DNA of 64,000 nt from Methanococcoides methylutens MM1 (GCF_000970325.1 NZ_CP009518.1:2170001-2234000), one strand, 5' to 3'. Positions 18,879 to 27,093 are shown, numbered from the stretch's first letter. Translations and numbers: made by a program. The notes: a model not told the origin generated them from the sequence alone.

Positions 18879-19091
18879 ATGAAGATAATCAAATGCAGGG
18901 ACCTGGGGTTCAATTGTGACTTCATGGCAACAGGATCTGCAGCAGAAGCTGATGGCGTGAAACAGAAAATGATGGATCACATTTTAGAAAAGCACCTGCC
19001 TGAAAAAGAGATGTCCGATGAGGACATTGAAGACATAGCCTCACGTATCGAGATACTACTGAGCAGAGGCTGTGGCTGCGGAGCCCTTTAA
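18879..19091 (+). CDS. DUF1059-family small protein
   Basis: 70 residues, with the DUF1059 signature at the N-terminus (MKIIKCRDLGFNCDFMATG) and the helix VKQKMMDHILEKH that follows. Family function is unknown; the paired cysteines (residues 6 and 13) are conserved in it. This copy ends in a second cysteine group, GCGCGAL, which is not typical of the family as I know it and might bind metal. GGGGGAAGGC upstream serves as ribosome site. It converges with the HxlR regulator gene, 25 bp apart. Confidence 0.8.
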   Translation: MKIIKCRDLGFNCDFMATGSAAEADGVKQKMMDHILEKHLPEKEMSDEDIEDIASRIEILLSRGCGCGAL

Positions 19092-19116
19092 AGTTCACAT
19101 AAGCTTTTTTGAGATA

Positions 19117-19473
19117 TTACAGCTTGCAGTTCTTGCAATTGGAAAGACCACAGATCTTATTCTCGAATTTCCATTCGAGACCCCATCTTTTGATAGACTG
19201 GATGATCTCCATGAACTCCTCCCCGCTCCTGGTCAGGGAATACGTGTATATTACAGGGTCCTTCGATTCATCAAGCGTCTTCTTCACAAGGCCTTCCTGT
19301 TCCAGCTCCTTGAGCCTTATTGAAAGTGTCTTCGGGGTAATGGTCTGTAACTTTTTCTTAAGTTCATTGAACCTTTTTTCCTCGTTGTTACCCTTGTAAA
19401 GCTCAAGCAGTATGCATAAAGTCCATCTCTTGCCTATAATGTCGATCGTTTTGTAGATGGTGCAATCTTTCAT
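19117..19473 (-). CDS. HxlR-family transcriptional regulator with C-terminal Cys cluster
   Basis: 118-residue winged-helix regulator of the HxlR type: CTIYKTIDIIGKRWTLCILLEL, FNELKKKLQTITPKTLSIRLKELEQEGLV and the wing KDPVIYTYSLTRSGEEFMEII. Cys4 sits where redox-sensing HxlR proteins carry their reactive cysteine; a second set, Cys108, Cys113 and Cys116, ends the protein and could bind a metal or FeS cluster. Start: ATG at 19473 lies about 26 bp from TATATATAAT on the minus strand, so the message is probably leaderless; a longer frame to 19542 would read through the promoter. Divergent from the siroheme-protein cluster, which it probably controls (inference). Confidence 0.85.
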   Translation of the reverse strand: MKDCTIYKTIDIIGKRWTLCILLELYKGNNEEKRFNELKKKLQTITPKTLSIRLKELEQEGLVKKTLDESKDPVIYTYSLTRSGEEFMEIIQSIKRWGLEWKFENKICGLSNCKNCKL

Positions 19474-19494
19474 AGTATCAAGGAAGAAACTGCC

Positions 19495-19524
19495 ATTATA
19501 TATAGAAGTATCCCAAATATACTT
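19495..19524. promoter_or_regulatory. Divergent promoter with inverted repeat between HxlR gene and siroheme-protein cluster
   Basis: A TATA box for the minus-strand regulator (TCTATATATAAT complement at 19495-19504) is flanked by AAGTAT (19506-19511) and ATACTT (19519-19524), a 6-bp inverted repeat with seven bases between. AGTACCGAAATAC follows. The arrangement fits a site bound by the HxlR regulator affecting both directions. Confidence 0.45.
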
Positions 19525-19562
19525 AGTACCGAAATACAACAAATTTTAGAGGAGAGTAATAA

Positions 19563-20222
19563 ATGACAAAAGATCTACTTGAAAAGGGAGCAATCATTCA
19601 GAGAGACAAGGAGACATACGCCATCGCACCTCACATCGCCGGAGGTATCGCATCACCGGATCTCCTCAGAAAGATCGCAGACGTATCCGAAAAATACGGT
19701 GCAGCTGCAATTAAGGTAACATCATCCCAGAGACTTGCTATCGTAGGCCTCAAAGAAGAAGACCTTGACAATGTATGGGAAGAGCTTGGAATGAAACCAG
19801 CAGCTGCAATAGGCCTCTGCGTAAGAAGCGTAAGAATCTGTCCGGGAACAACATTCTGTAAGCGCGGACAGCAGGACGCTGTCGGACTTGGTCTCAAGCT
19901 CGATGAGAAGTACCACGGAATGGAACTCCCATCAAAGCTCAAGATGGCTGTATCAGGCTGTATGAACTCCTGTGCCGAGAGCGCTGTCAGAGATATCGGA
20001 ATCATGGGAACACCAAAGGGTTTCACCGTCATGGTAGGTGGAAGTGCCGGACTCAGACCACGCCTTGCAGATGTCATTGCAGAAGAACTTGATGAGGAAG
20101 AGGTCCTCGACCTTGTTGACAAGATCATCACATACTACAAGACACACACAAAGAAGCACAGGCTTGGAAGGATCATTGACGAAGTCGGACTTGACACCTT
20201 CAAGACAGAAGTCGGACTTTGA
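19563..20222 (+). CDS. Small siroheme sulfite reductase-like protein (Dsr-LP, P590-type)
   Basis: 219 residues, about 24 kDa. It has the siroheme-[4Fe-4S] ligand pattern with Cys93 and Cys99 (ICPGTTFC) and Cys133 and Cys137 (SGCMNSC), and the nitrite/sulfite-reductase fold signature SSQRLAIVGLKEEDL. Size and motifs match the small dissimilatory-type sulfite reductase-like proteins of methanogens, such as the low-spin P590 of Methanosarcina barkeri. Physiological role is unsettled: sulfite reduction/detoxification or another siroheme redox job. GAGGAG precedes ATG by eight bases. Leads a cluster with DUF166, CGGC, ferredoxin and GXGXG proteins; a stable hairpin follows its stop. Confidence 0.88.
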   Translation: MTKDLLEKGAIIQRDKETYAIAPHIAGGIASPDLLRKIADVSEKYGAAAIKVTSSQRLAIVGLKEEDLDNVWEELGMKPAAAIGLCVRSVRICPGTTFCKRGQQDAVGLGLKLDEKYHGMELPSKLKMAVSGCMNSCAESAVRDIGIMGTPKGFTVMVGGSAGLRPRLADVIAEELDEEEVLDLVDKIITYYKTHTKKHRLGRIIDEVGLDTFKTEVGL

Positions 20223-20240
20223 ACGAACAATTAATACGAC

Positions 20241-20269
20241 TGTCAGGGTTCTTTTGAAGAACCCCGACA
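20241..20269 (+). repeat. Stable hairpin after the siroheme-protein gene
   Basis: GGGTTCTT, loop TTG, AAGAACCC is a perfect 8-bp stem, extended by TGTC/GACA with one A-C mismatch. It starts 18 bases after the stop codon. No T tract follows, so it may be an RNA stability or processing element separating the first gene from the rest of the cluster. Confidence 0.5.
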
Positions 20270-20356
20270 ATCCCCTCGAACAGCTTACGAACACACAATC
20301 TACAGGGCCATCGGACAAAGGACCCTGCTTATTTTCCTGATCGATGAGAGGAAGCT

Positions 20357-21133
20357 ATGCGTATCAGTTTTTACTATACCGGAGAGTTTGGAAGGAAAGT
20401 TATCGGCAATGTTGTCAACTCAAGCACGTTCTGCACATCATGCGGAGAGCTTTGTGACCATTGCAGGGAGAAGAAGAGGTCATACGCAGACAGCGTAGTT
20501 GATATCTACGAGTTCCCCGCCGACCTGCCGGAATTCATAGAGGAGCCCGAAGAATACCTCCCTGAACATATGGGAGAATGCGACCTGCTGATAGTCATGG
20601 ACCTCCACCCCGACATCCTTTCAGAACTTCCGAAGATGGTGGAGATGGCAGGTGCAAAGGCTGTAATAGCACCTATCGAGGTCCCGAAACTTGCCCCTGC
20701 AGGACTTGTCCAGCAGATCAGGGAAAAACTTGAAAAAGAAGGAATAGACTGTGAGTTTCCCAAGCCATTCTGTTCACTCGTAAAGACAGGAAAACCACTG
20801 ATCGATGATTTTGTTGACATGGGATTTGGCAGACCCCTGCTGACCATAGGAGTGGACAAAGAGAGGAACATATTCACCCATGCAAAGGTCCTCAGGGATG
20901 CACCATGCGGATCCACATGGTATGTCGCAAAAAAGATTGGATGGTCGGACATCGATGTCTACAAGGAGACCATATCCGGAGCACACCACGCCTACCCGTG
21001 TACTGCAAGCATGGACAAGGACCCGCAACTACAGGACACCATCCTGCATGAGGCCGGATACATTATCAGGAAGAGCGTTGAGGAAGCAGCCCACATAAAG
21101 GGAGATGACACTTCGCCTGAAGATGAAAAATGA
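20357..21133 (+). CDS. DUF166-family protein
   Basis: 258 residues. Begins MRISFYYTGEFGRKVIGNVVNSSTFCTSCGELCDHCR, containing four cysteines in two CXXC-like pairs, followed by DLLIVMDLHPDI, and late conserved APCGSTWYVAKKIG and HHAYPCTASM. These are hallmarks of DUF166, found in methanogens; it has at times been annotated as thymidylate synthase-like, for which I see no motif. The cysteine groups suggest an FeS or metal site. AGAGGA ribosome site. Co-directional with, and likely co-transcribed with, the CGGC and ferredoxin genes. Confidence 0.8.
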   Translation: MRISFYYTGEFGRKVIGNVVNSSTFCTSCGELCDHCREKKRSYADSVVDIYEFPADLPEFIEEPEEYLPEHMGECDLLIVMDLHPDILSELPKMVEMAGAKAVIAPIEVPKLAPAGLVQQIREKLEKEGIDCEFPKPFCSLVKTGKPLIDDFVDMGFGRPLLTIGVDKERNIFTHAKVLRDAPCGSTWYVAKKIGWSDIDVYKETISGAHHAYPCTASMDKDPQLQDTILHEAGYIIRKSVEEAAHIKGDDTSPEDEK

Positions 21134-21160
21134 GGTGAGAACATTACTGAAGAAAAACCT

Positions 21161-21481
21161 GTGAAGATTGCCGTCCTCAGGTGCGATATCGTATCCGAGG
21201 CCTGTCCGGGGACAGGATGTTTTAAGGCTTTCAATGATCGAAGAGTAAAGTTCGCCGAATATGATAATAATGCACAGATGATCGCATTCTTCACATGCGG
21301 AGGCTGCTCAGGCAGGCGTGTATTCCGCCTGGTGCGTTCCCTGCAGAAGAGTGGAGTGGATGTGATACACCTGAGCTCATGCATGCAGATGAAGAACTAC
21401 CCCGAATGCCCTCACATTGATACCATCAGAAAAACGATAGAGAATGCAGGCATCAGAATTGTCGAAGGAACACATCACTGA
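21161..21481 (+). CDS. CGGC-domain protein
   Basis: 106 residues with the CGGC motif (FFTCGGCSGRRV) in the middle, an N-terminal CDIVSEACPGTGCFKAF group and CMQMKNYPECPHID near the end. The CGGC family is cysteine-rich and predicted to bind metal or FeS; function unknown. Start is uncertain: GTG 21161 has no good ribosome site, while an ATT codon at 21143 lies right after GAGGTGAG and would add six residues. It sits 27 bp after DUF166 and 31 bp before the ferredoxin. Confidence 0.8.
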   Translation: MKIAVLRCDIVSEACPGTGCFKAFNDRRVKFAEYDNNAQMIAFFTCGGCSGRRVFRLVRSLQKSGVDVIHLSSCMQMKNYPECPHIDTIRKTIENAGIRIVEGTHH

Positions 21482-21512
21482 TCAAATTAATTAAAGAAAG
21501 GAGAGGATCACA

Positions 21513-21881
21513 ATGGTCAAACGTATGATAGTAAAGATCGATGAAGATAAGTGTACAGGCTGTGGACAGTGTGTCTCCCCCTGTGCCGAGGGAGCAATAC
21601 AGATAATTGACGGCAAAGCAAAGGTCGTTTCCGAGGACCTCTGTGACGGTATGGGATTCTGTATCGGAGTCTGTCCCGAGGGTGCTATATCCATCGAGGA
21701 GAGGCAAACCGTTGAGTTCAATGCTGAAAAGGCAGAAGCACAGCCAAAGAGCACTGATGTATCCATCAAATGCTTCAGTTGCGGTGCCGGTGAAGATGAG
21801 AGATACCTACTGCCTATCAGGCATAAGATGGAGAGCCTCTGGGTCTGTACACGTTGCTTGCCCCAGCTTATCCACGGGTGA
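21513..21881 (+). CDS. Ferredoxin with two cluster motifs and a C-terminal zinc-ribbon-like tail
   Basis: 122 residues. The first cluster motif is complete (CTGCGQCVSPC). The second is CDGMGFCIGVCP, in which the second expected cysteine is methionine, as in other ferredoxins of the CDGLGAC type; it may hold a three-ligand or incomplete cluster. The C-terminal 45 residues carry CFSCG and CTRC pairs resembling a zinc ribbon or rubredoxin-like knuckle. Electron carrier for the neighbouring siroheme or GXGXG proteins is the natural guess. AAAGGAGAGG ribosome site. Confidence 0.87.
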   Translation: MVKRMIVKIDEDKCTGCGQCVSPCAEGAIQIIDGKAKVVSEDLCDGMGFCIGVCPEGAISIEERQTVEFNAEKAEAQPKSTDVSIKCFSCGAGEDERYLLPIRHKMESLWVCTRCLPQLIHG

Positions 21882-21887
21882 AGCAGA

Positions 21888-22862
21888 TTGATAGAACTTG
21901 AACTTACCTCAAAAGTGGATCACCTCTGTGATCACACATTCAATTTTTACTGGCATGAAAAGGAGCTGGACCCTGATGCAGTGATTCCTTCCCAGGAAAG
22001 TACTGAGTATACGTACCGCCAGATTGTGGACGAACTGAAGAAAGGAGAGGATATCCGCATAAAGGGAAGTGTCGGTTCAAGGTTCGCATACAGCCTGGGC
22101 GTTGACCTTGCTCATTTTGGAGGAACAGGAAAGACCTCAACTGCAGGCCGTATCTTCGTTGAAGGCAATGTAGGGCCGGAAGCAGGGATGGCTATGTCGG
22201 CAGGAGCCCTTTACCTCACGGGCAATATCGAAGAACCGCTGGGAAATATCATCGAGGTCAGATCCGATCAGAAAGGTTACAGGAAGTTCATATCAATCAC
22301 GCAACTGCTCTGTGGCAACACCTCCGAAACCCCACTTGAGAATACGTTCGATAAAGGGGAAAAGAAGATGACCCTCAATGACTGCATCCTTCGTGGAACC
22401 CTTGCCTCAAGGTGTAACTGCGATGCAGAGATCGTGGTCGAAGGAAATGTTTACAACGGCACAGGCTTGCTAATGGAAAGCGGTACCATTACCATCAGGG
22501 GCAATGCCGGGCTCAATACCGGAGCACACCTTAACGGCGGAAATGTCGTTGTGGAAGGTACGGCCGGTGAATTCGCAGGTGCCTACATGAAAGCTGGCAT
22601 ACTGCTGTTCAATGATGCAAAAGGCTATGCCGGTGCAGGCATGCTTGGCGGCACCATATATTCAAGGAAGAAGATACCCCCTGCACCTCCTGCTGAAAAG
22701 AAGAGAATGGGAGGCGGCGACAGTTCTAACGTGCGAAAACTTACCGGTGCCGGACGTGTGGAGTCCATGCTTTACAACAAGTATGAGGTCGGTGAGGAGA
22801 AAGAGCAGTACATCAAGGTAAAAATGAGGGATGGTTCCATCGTTATGAGGAAAGTGGACTGA
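21888..22862 (+). CDS. GXGXG-domain protein (GltB-C/FwdC-like beta helix)
   Basis: 324 residues. The centre is a right-handed beta-helix of GXGXG repeats such as VEGNVGPEAGMAMSAGALYLTGNIEEPLG and VRGNAGLNTGAHLNGGNVVVEGTAGEFAGAYMKAG, the fold of the glutamate synthase alpha C-terminal domain and of formylmethanofuran dehydrogenase subunit C. It has none of the catalytic domains of those enzymes, so it is probably structural in a complex. TTG start, six bases after the ferredoxin stop, with GGGTGAAG upstream. Last gene of the cluster before the DtxR-type regulator. Confidence 0.83.
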   Translation: MIELELTSKVDHLCDHTFNFYWHEKELDPDAVIPSQESTEYTYRQIVDELKKGEDIRIKGSVGSRFAYSLGVDLAHFGGTGKTSTAGRIFVEGNVGPEAGMAMSAGALYLTGNIEEPLGNIIEVRSDQKGYRKFISITQLLCGNTSETPLENTFDKGEKKMTLNDCILRGTLASRCNCDAEIVVEGNVYNGTGLLMESGTITIRGNAGLNTGAHLNGGNVVVEGTAGEFAGAYMKAGILLFNDAKGYAGAGMLGGTIYSRKKIPPAPPAEKKRMGGGDSSNVRKLTGAGRVESMLYNKYEVGEEKEQYIKVKMRDGSIVMRKVD

Positions 22863-22963
22863 TCGAAGAGATTTTTGTAATACCACCAAATGTTTTCCTT
22901 ACACAACATATATAAGATGTAACATTGTATCCTGATATAATTAGATATACCGAAAAAGGTTGG

Positions 22964-23461
22964 ATGCGCTTGACCACTGAAAGAACTGAAGATTACCTGA
23001 AGGCTATTGATACCGTTATTGAGAAGAAGGGATACTCACAGGTAAAGGACATCGCGAGATTCCTCAATGTAAGCCCCTCCAGTGTGACAGGTATGTTCAA
23101 GAAGCTCACCAAAGAAGGTTATATCAATTACGAGAAATATGGCGGAGTAACCCTTACTCCTGAAGGAAAGAAACTTGCAAGAAGCACCAAGGAAAAATAC
23201 AGCGTCCTCCATGAGTTCCTGATCCTGCTGGGAGTCGATGAGGTCACAGCCGATGATGATGCATGCAAAATGGAGCATGCTGTGACTCTACAGACACTTG
23301 AGAAGCTCACGAAGTTCAGTGAGTTCGTGAACTCCAAAGAGGAGATGCCAAAGTTCTTCCTCCATTTCAAAGAGTTCTGTGAAAAAGGTGAGATCTCCGA
23401 CTGTAAGAAGAAGGACAAAACGATTTCTTTGGACAAGCAGACCAGAAAAGCCTGTAAATAA
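22964..23461 (+). CDS. DtxR/MntR-family metal-dependent regulator
   Basis: 165 residues. N-terminal winged helix TTERTEDYLKAIDTVIEKKGYSQVKDIARFLNVSPSSVTGMFKKLTKEG, then the dimerisation/metal-binding domain with CKMEHAVTLQTLEKL, where the Cys/Glu/His set corresponds to the DtxR/MntR metal site. The C-terminal SH3-like domain is absent, as in MntR. Senses Fe(II) or Mn(II). ATG 22964 is preferred to the upstream TTG at 22925, because a TATA box (CATATATAAG, about 22905-22914) puts transcription start near 22935. Located just upstream of the feo operon. Confidence 0.86.
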   Translation: MRLTTERTEDYLKAIDTVIEKKGYSQVKDIARFLNVSPSSVTGMFKKLTKEGYINYEKYGGVTLTPEGKKLARSTKEKYSVLHEFLILLGVDEVTADDDACKMEHAVTLQTLEKLTKFSEFVNSKEEMPKFFLHFKEFCEKGEISDCKKKDKTISLDKQTRKACK

Positions 23462-23747
23462 TAAAACAGATTATCACAACAATAATGAAGTGATAAAACT
23501 CATTTTTTTAGTAATTACTACTTTTTGTAGACCTACCGGCTAGTTTGAATGGTCGGTCTATCCTGGATTTAGCTCTTTTTTATTGCAGAGCCATTGATGG
23601 CTAATGATCTTTAATGTACCTCGCGATTATATATTACCAATTGTTTTTAAAGAGGCATATATTGTTAGGTATGCCAAAACTTATATACATGAGTTAACAA
23701 TACACCGATAAATTAGGATAGCCTAAATATTGGAGGCTTGTAAACAA
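23462..23747. other. Regulatory gap between the DtxR-like gene and feoB
   Basis: 286 bp. From left: a T tract ending the regulator gene, a perfect 12-bp palindrome TAGTAATTACTA (23509-23520), an inverted repeat TAGACCTACC / GGTCGGTCTA (23528-23537 and 23551-23560, one mismatch), a TATA-like GATTATATATTACC near 23630, then the feoB promoter with iron-box-like sites. No gene. Confidence 0.5.
23665..23726 (+). promoter_or_regulatory. Two DtxR/IdeR-like boxes flanking the feoB TATA box
   Basis: TTAGGTATGCCAA (23665-23677) and TTAGGATAGCCTAA (23713-23726) both follow TTAGG-N4-CC(T/A)AA, close to DtxR/IdeR iron boxes (TTAGGTTAGCCTAA). The second is a full palindrome. The TATA-like TTATATA (23681-23687) lies between them, and ATG is at 23748. 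Binding of an Fe-loaded DtxR protein to either site would repress feoB. Confidence 0.6.
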
Positions 23748-25784
23748 ATGTTCACCAGATTCAAAAAGAAGAAATGTTGCGCAGCGGATGATGATATCCG
23801 GAGCGAACTTGAAAATATAATCCTTGTAGGAAATCCAAATGTGGGGAAGAGCGTTATCTTCAACCACTTCTCTGATAGTTATGCTATCGTCTCAAACTAC
23901 CCCGGAACCACGGTTTCAATAAGCAAGGGAAACGGCAGGATCGCAGGAAAGGAATATGAGATCATCGATACACCCGGTATGTACTCGTTGCTTCCCATAA
24001 CTGAGGAGGAACGTGTATCACAAAGCTATCTCTTTAACAGCAAACCTTTTGTTTACGTCCATGTGGTGGATGCAAAGAACCTCCAGCGTATGCTTCCCCT
24101 TACCTTGCAGCTGATCGAAGCAGAAGTACCTCTCATACTTGTCCTGAACATGATGGACGAAGCTGCAGACAGGGGAGTTGAGATCAATGAGGATAAGCTC
24201 AGCAAAGAACTGGGGATCCCTGTGGTCTGTACCACATCCATCAAAGGAGAGGGACTGGACAGGCTGGAGAATGTTATCGCCAGTTATGAATTCAAGCCTG
24301 TTGAAAACAAGGTCAGATACAGCAGAGGTATCGAGACAGCCATCGAAGAAATAAGTGAATTGATCAGATCTGAGTACGGCGTCTCAAAAAGGACACTTGC
24401 ACAACTGCTCCTCCAGAATGATAAGGTTGCATTTGAAAAAATAACTGAGAACAACGAAGATGTCGGATCGATCAGGAATCTGGTCGCTGAGACCGAGAAG
24501 AGCTATGCTGATCCGCTTAACTATGTAATTACCATAGAGAGACAGGAATTCGTCAACGACATCGTCGGACCGGTCATGAGAACAAATAAAGCTCCGGAGA
24601 AAGCAACAACAATAACAAATTCAGAGGATAGAAAGACAGGAACCCCTCTTAGAGAGAAGATAGACAAGCTGCTCATACAACCTGTCACGGGAATACCGAT
24701 ACTTTTCCTGGTCCTCTATTTCGGATTGTACAAGTTCGTAGGCGGGTTTGCAGCAGGAACCGTTGTAGACTATCTTGAAGGGACACTGTTCGGAGAGATG
24801 ATCAACCCATGGATAATCGAGAGCTTTAATTCCCTGGTCCCGTATCCGGTCATACAGGACCTCTTCGTGGGTGAATACGGAATACTGACGCAGGCTGTGA
24901 CATATGCAATTGCACTGGTCATGCCGCTTGTAGGTGCGTTCTTCATCGTGTTCTCCATAATCGAGGACACCGGATACCTCCCACGTCTTGCAATGCTCAT
25001 CGACCGTGCTTTCAAGAAAATGGGAATGAGCGGCAGGGCAGTCATCCCGATGGTACTTGGTTTCGGCTGTGCCACAATGGCAACCATGGTCACACGTACC
25101 CTTGAGACAAAGAGGGAGAAGATCATCGCAAGCATGCTCCTTTCACTGGCAATCCCGTGTTCCGCACAGCTTGGTGTCATACTGGGTATACTCTCGTTCA
25201 GCTCAAAGGCACTGCTGATATGGGCTTTTGTCATCGGCATAGAGCTTTTGTTCATAGGGTTCCTTTCATCAAAGGTCCTGCCCGGAGAAAAACCCAGTTT
25301 CTTCATGGAGATGCCACCACTGAGGCTTCCGAAAGCTTCGAACGTGCTTATCAAGACCTATTCAAGGATGCAGTGGTATTTCCTTGAGGTACTGCCCCTC
25401 TTCGTAGCAGCAAGTGTGCTGATCTGGATCGGAAGGCTTACCGGCCTGTTCGAGATGGCTGTAAGGCTGTTCTCATACCCATCACAGTGGATAGGACTCC
25501 CGGCTGAGGGCGGAGTTATGTTCCTCTACGGGTTCTTCAGGAGAGACTTCGGTGCTGCCGGACTGTTCGATATGTACAATGCAGGGATGCTTACCGATAT
25601 CAACCTCGTTGTCGCTGCCATCACACTGACACTGTTCATGCCATGTATAGCACAGTTCATGGTGACCGTGAAGGAAAGAGGATTAAAGATCGCCTTTGCT
25701 ATGGCTGCATTCATCTTCCCGAGTGCATTTGCAGTTGGATATGTTGTGAACTATGTCCTTACAACATTCGGGGTGGTACTATGA
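23748..25784 (+). CDS. feoB: Ferrous iron transporter FeoB
   Basis: 678 residues. The N-terminal cytoplasmic GTPase has P-loop GNPNVGKS at residues 28-35, switch region NYPGTTVS, DTPG and NMMDEA (NKxD variant). The C-terminal half has the two Gate/nucleoside-recognition motifs and about eight membrane helices (GAFFIVFSIIEDTGYLPRLAML, and GFGCATMATMVTRTLETKREK with the conserved Cys). Transports Fe(II) into the cell. ATG 23748 is chosen because TTGGAGG at 23730 is the ribosome site; starting at that TTG would leave no leader. ATGA overlap with the next gene. Confidence 0.96.
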   Translation: MFTRFKKKKCCAADDDIRSELENIILVGNPNVGKSVIFNHFSDSYAIVSNYPGTTVSISKGNGRIAGKEYEIIDTPGMYSLLPITEEERVSQSYLFNSKPFVYVHVVDAKNLQRMLPLTLQLIEAEVPLILVLNMMDEAADRGVEINEDKLSKELGIPVVCTTSIKGEGLDRLENVIASYEFKPVENKVRYSRGIETAIEEISELIRSEYGVSKRTLAQLLLQNDKVAFEKITENNEDVGSIRNLVAETEKSYADPLNYVITIERQEFVNDIVGPVMRTNKAPEKATTITNSEDRKTGTPLREKIDKLLIQPVTGIPILFLVLYFGLYKFVGGFAAGTVVDYLEGTLFGEMINPWIIESFNSLVPYPVIQDLFVGEYGILTQAVTYAIALVMPLVGAFFIVFSIIEDTGYLPRLAMLIDRAFKKMGMSGRAVIPMVLGFGCATMATMVTRTLETKREKIIASMLLSLAIPCSAQLGVILGILSFSSKALLIWAFVIGIELLFIGFLSSKVLPGEKPSFFMEMPPLRLPKASNVLIKTYSRMQWYFLEVLPLFVAASVLIWIGRLTGLFEMAVRLFSYPSQWIGLPAEGGVMFLYGFFRRDFGAAGLFDMYNAGMLTDINLVVAAITLTLFMPCIAQFMVTVKERGLKIAFAMAAFIFPSAFAVGYVVNYVLTTFGVVL

Positions 25785-25945
25785 AGTGCCCCCTTTGCAG
25801 CCATGAGTTCGACCAGCCTGACAAATCAAAGTGTACAGGCTGCGGAAATTTTAGTTCATGCAATATGCAGCGGTGCCCCAACTGCGGGTATGAGATACCA
25901 CGGGAAACAAAACTTGAAAAGATCATCAGAGGGATATTCAAATGA
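25781..25945 (+). CDS. Small zinc-ribbon protein in the feo operon
   Basis: 54 residues with eight cysteines in four pairs: CPLC, CTGC, CNMQRC and CPNC. The arrangement suggests one or two zinc ribbons or an Fe-binding FeoC-like helper. Its ATG overlaps the feoB stop (ATGA) and its stop overlaps the next ATG (ATGA), so all three proteins are made together. Role in iron uptake is inferred from position. A longer frame extends upstream inside feoB but has no independent support. Confidence 0.85.
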   Translation: MKCPLCSHEFDQPDKSKCTGCGNFSSCNMQRCPNCGYEIPRETKLEKIIRGIFK

Positions 25946-26595
25946 AGATAAGTGAGAATGCGGAAGAGGTCCTGGAAAGGATGTGGATCTGCACGAACGA
26001 AGAGGGCATCGATCCTGTGAGCCTGGAATCCCTCAAGGTGGAAGAGAATTCACCCGAAATACAGGAACTGCTTGAGATCGAGAACATCACACTCTCCGGT
26101 TCAAATGTCAGTCTTACAGAAGAAGGTGCTGCAAACGGAAGGACCGTTGTCAGAAGACATCGTCTTGCTGAGAGGCTCCTTGCAGATGTCCTGAACACCA
26201 AAGAAAAGTATATCCACAGCTCTGCGTGTGATTTCGAGCATATCCTGTACCATGGTATCGATGAGAACGTGTGTATCCTGCTTGGACACCCGCGCACATG
26301 CCCTCACGGAAGACCGATACCTGAAGGTGAATGCTGTATAAAGGCAAAAGAGGAACTGGAGCATGTGGTTGCCTCGCTTTCAGCCCTGAAGAACGGACAA
26401 AGCGGAAAGATCGCTTATTTCAATATGCGGGAAGAAGAAAAGATGCAGAAGATGCTGGCAATGGGAGTTCTGCCCGGAATTCCGGTTAAACTTGTACAGT
26501 CGTATCCTTCCTACGTCTTCGACCTGAACCATACAAGATATGCAGTTGACAGGGAAATTGCCGACAGCATATATGTGAGGATAAAAAGGGATTAA
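25942..26595 (+). CDS. DtxR-like domain fused to FeoA (metal-dependent regulator/Feo accessory)
   Basis: 217 residues. The N-terminal part resembles a DtxR-type winged helix (NITLSGSNVSLTEEGAANGRTVVRRHRLAERLLADVL) followed by the metal-binding dimerisation segment SACDFEHILYHGIDENVCILLGHPRTCPHGRPIPEG. Residues 145-217 form a FeoA SH3-like domain (GQSGKIAYFNMREEEKMQKMLAMGVLPGIPVKLVQSYPSYVFDLNHTRYAVDREIADSIYV). This arrangement is that of DtxR/IdeR, where the SH3 domain is FeoA-like. It is the likely repressor of the feo operon it closes, acting on the boxes upstream of feoB (inference). Confidence 0.88.
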   Translation: MKISENAEEVLERMWICTNEEGIDPVSLESLKVEENSPEIQELLEIENITLSGSNVSLTEEGAANGRTVVRRHRLAERLLADVLNTKEKYIHSSACDFEHILYHGIDENVCILLGHPRTCPHGRPIPEGECCIKAKEELEHVVASLSALKNGQSGKIAYFNMREEEKMQKMLAMGVLPGIPVKLVQSYPSYVFDLNHTRYAVDREIADSIYVRIKRD

Positions 26596-26608
26596 GAGCT
26601 GATCAAGC

Positions 26609-26926
26609 TCAATAATGTACTGCAAGCCAGATGGTTTCAGTCGTCTCGCTGGTCCAGATGACCCTGTGTTTGCAGTGGGCGGGGATATTGATATGATCGC
26701 CGGTATCGAGGTGTACAACCTCCAAATCTTCGAACATCAATTTCGCCTCCCCCTGCAACACCATGACCCATTCACTTTGTTCCTGATCATACCATTGCCC
26801 CTCCGGAGTAACATGTTTCTTTGAGATGATACGCTCGATCAATAACCCTTGTTGGTCCACCAAAGTCTCGAATATTTCATGGGTCAGATCGACAGGTATC
26901 TGGTTAAAAATATTATATTTTTCCAT
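26609..26926 (-). CDS. Cupin-domain protein
   Basis: 105 residues, a single cupin barrel: EWVMVLQGEAKLMFEDLEVVHLDTGDHINIPAHCKHRV. It carries QEQSEWVMVLQGEA with Glu in cupin motif 1 and His in motif 2 (HCKH), so a metal site is possible but motif 1 lacks the usual HXH. Function unknown. ATG 26926 (MEKYNIFNQIPVDL) is preferred; a longer frame would add a hydrophobic N-terminus from the promoter region. Convergent with the feo operon, 13 bp apart. Confidence 0.8.
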   Translation of the reverse strand: MEKYNIFNQIPVDLTHEIFETLVDQQGLLIERIISKKHVTPEGQWYDQEQSEWVMVLQGEAKLMFEDLEVVHLDTGDHINIPAHCKHRVIWTSETTETIWLAVHY

Positions 26927-27093
26927 GATATAACTCATGAACCCCATCAATAAAAAGAACACCACAAAGAGCCTTTTGATACGTAGAATCATAGATAATT
27001 ACCTTTTTCAAGGACCTTTTCCTGATGATGTGATCGGAATTGCACTTTACTCATCAAAAACTTTATGTGGTTTTCGATACAGATTCCTGCCTG

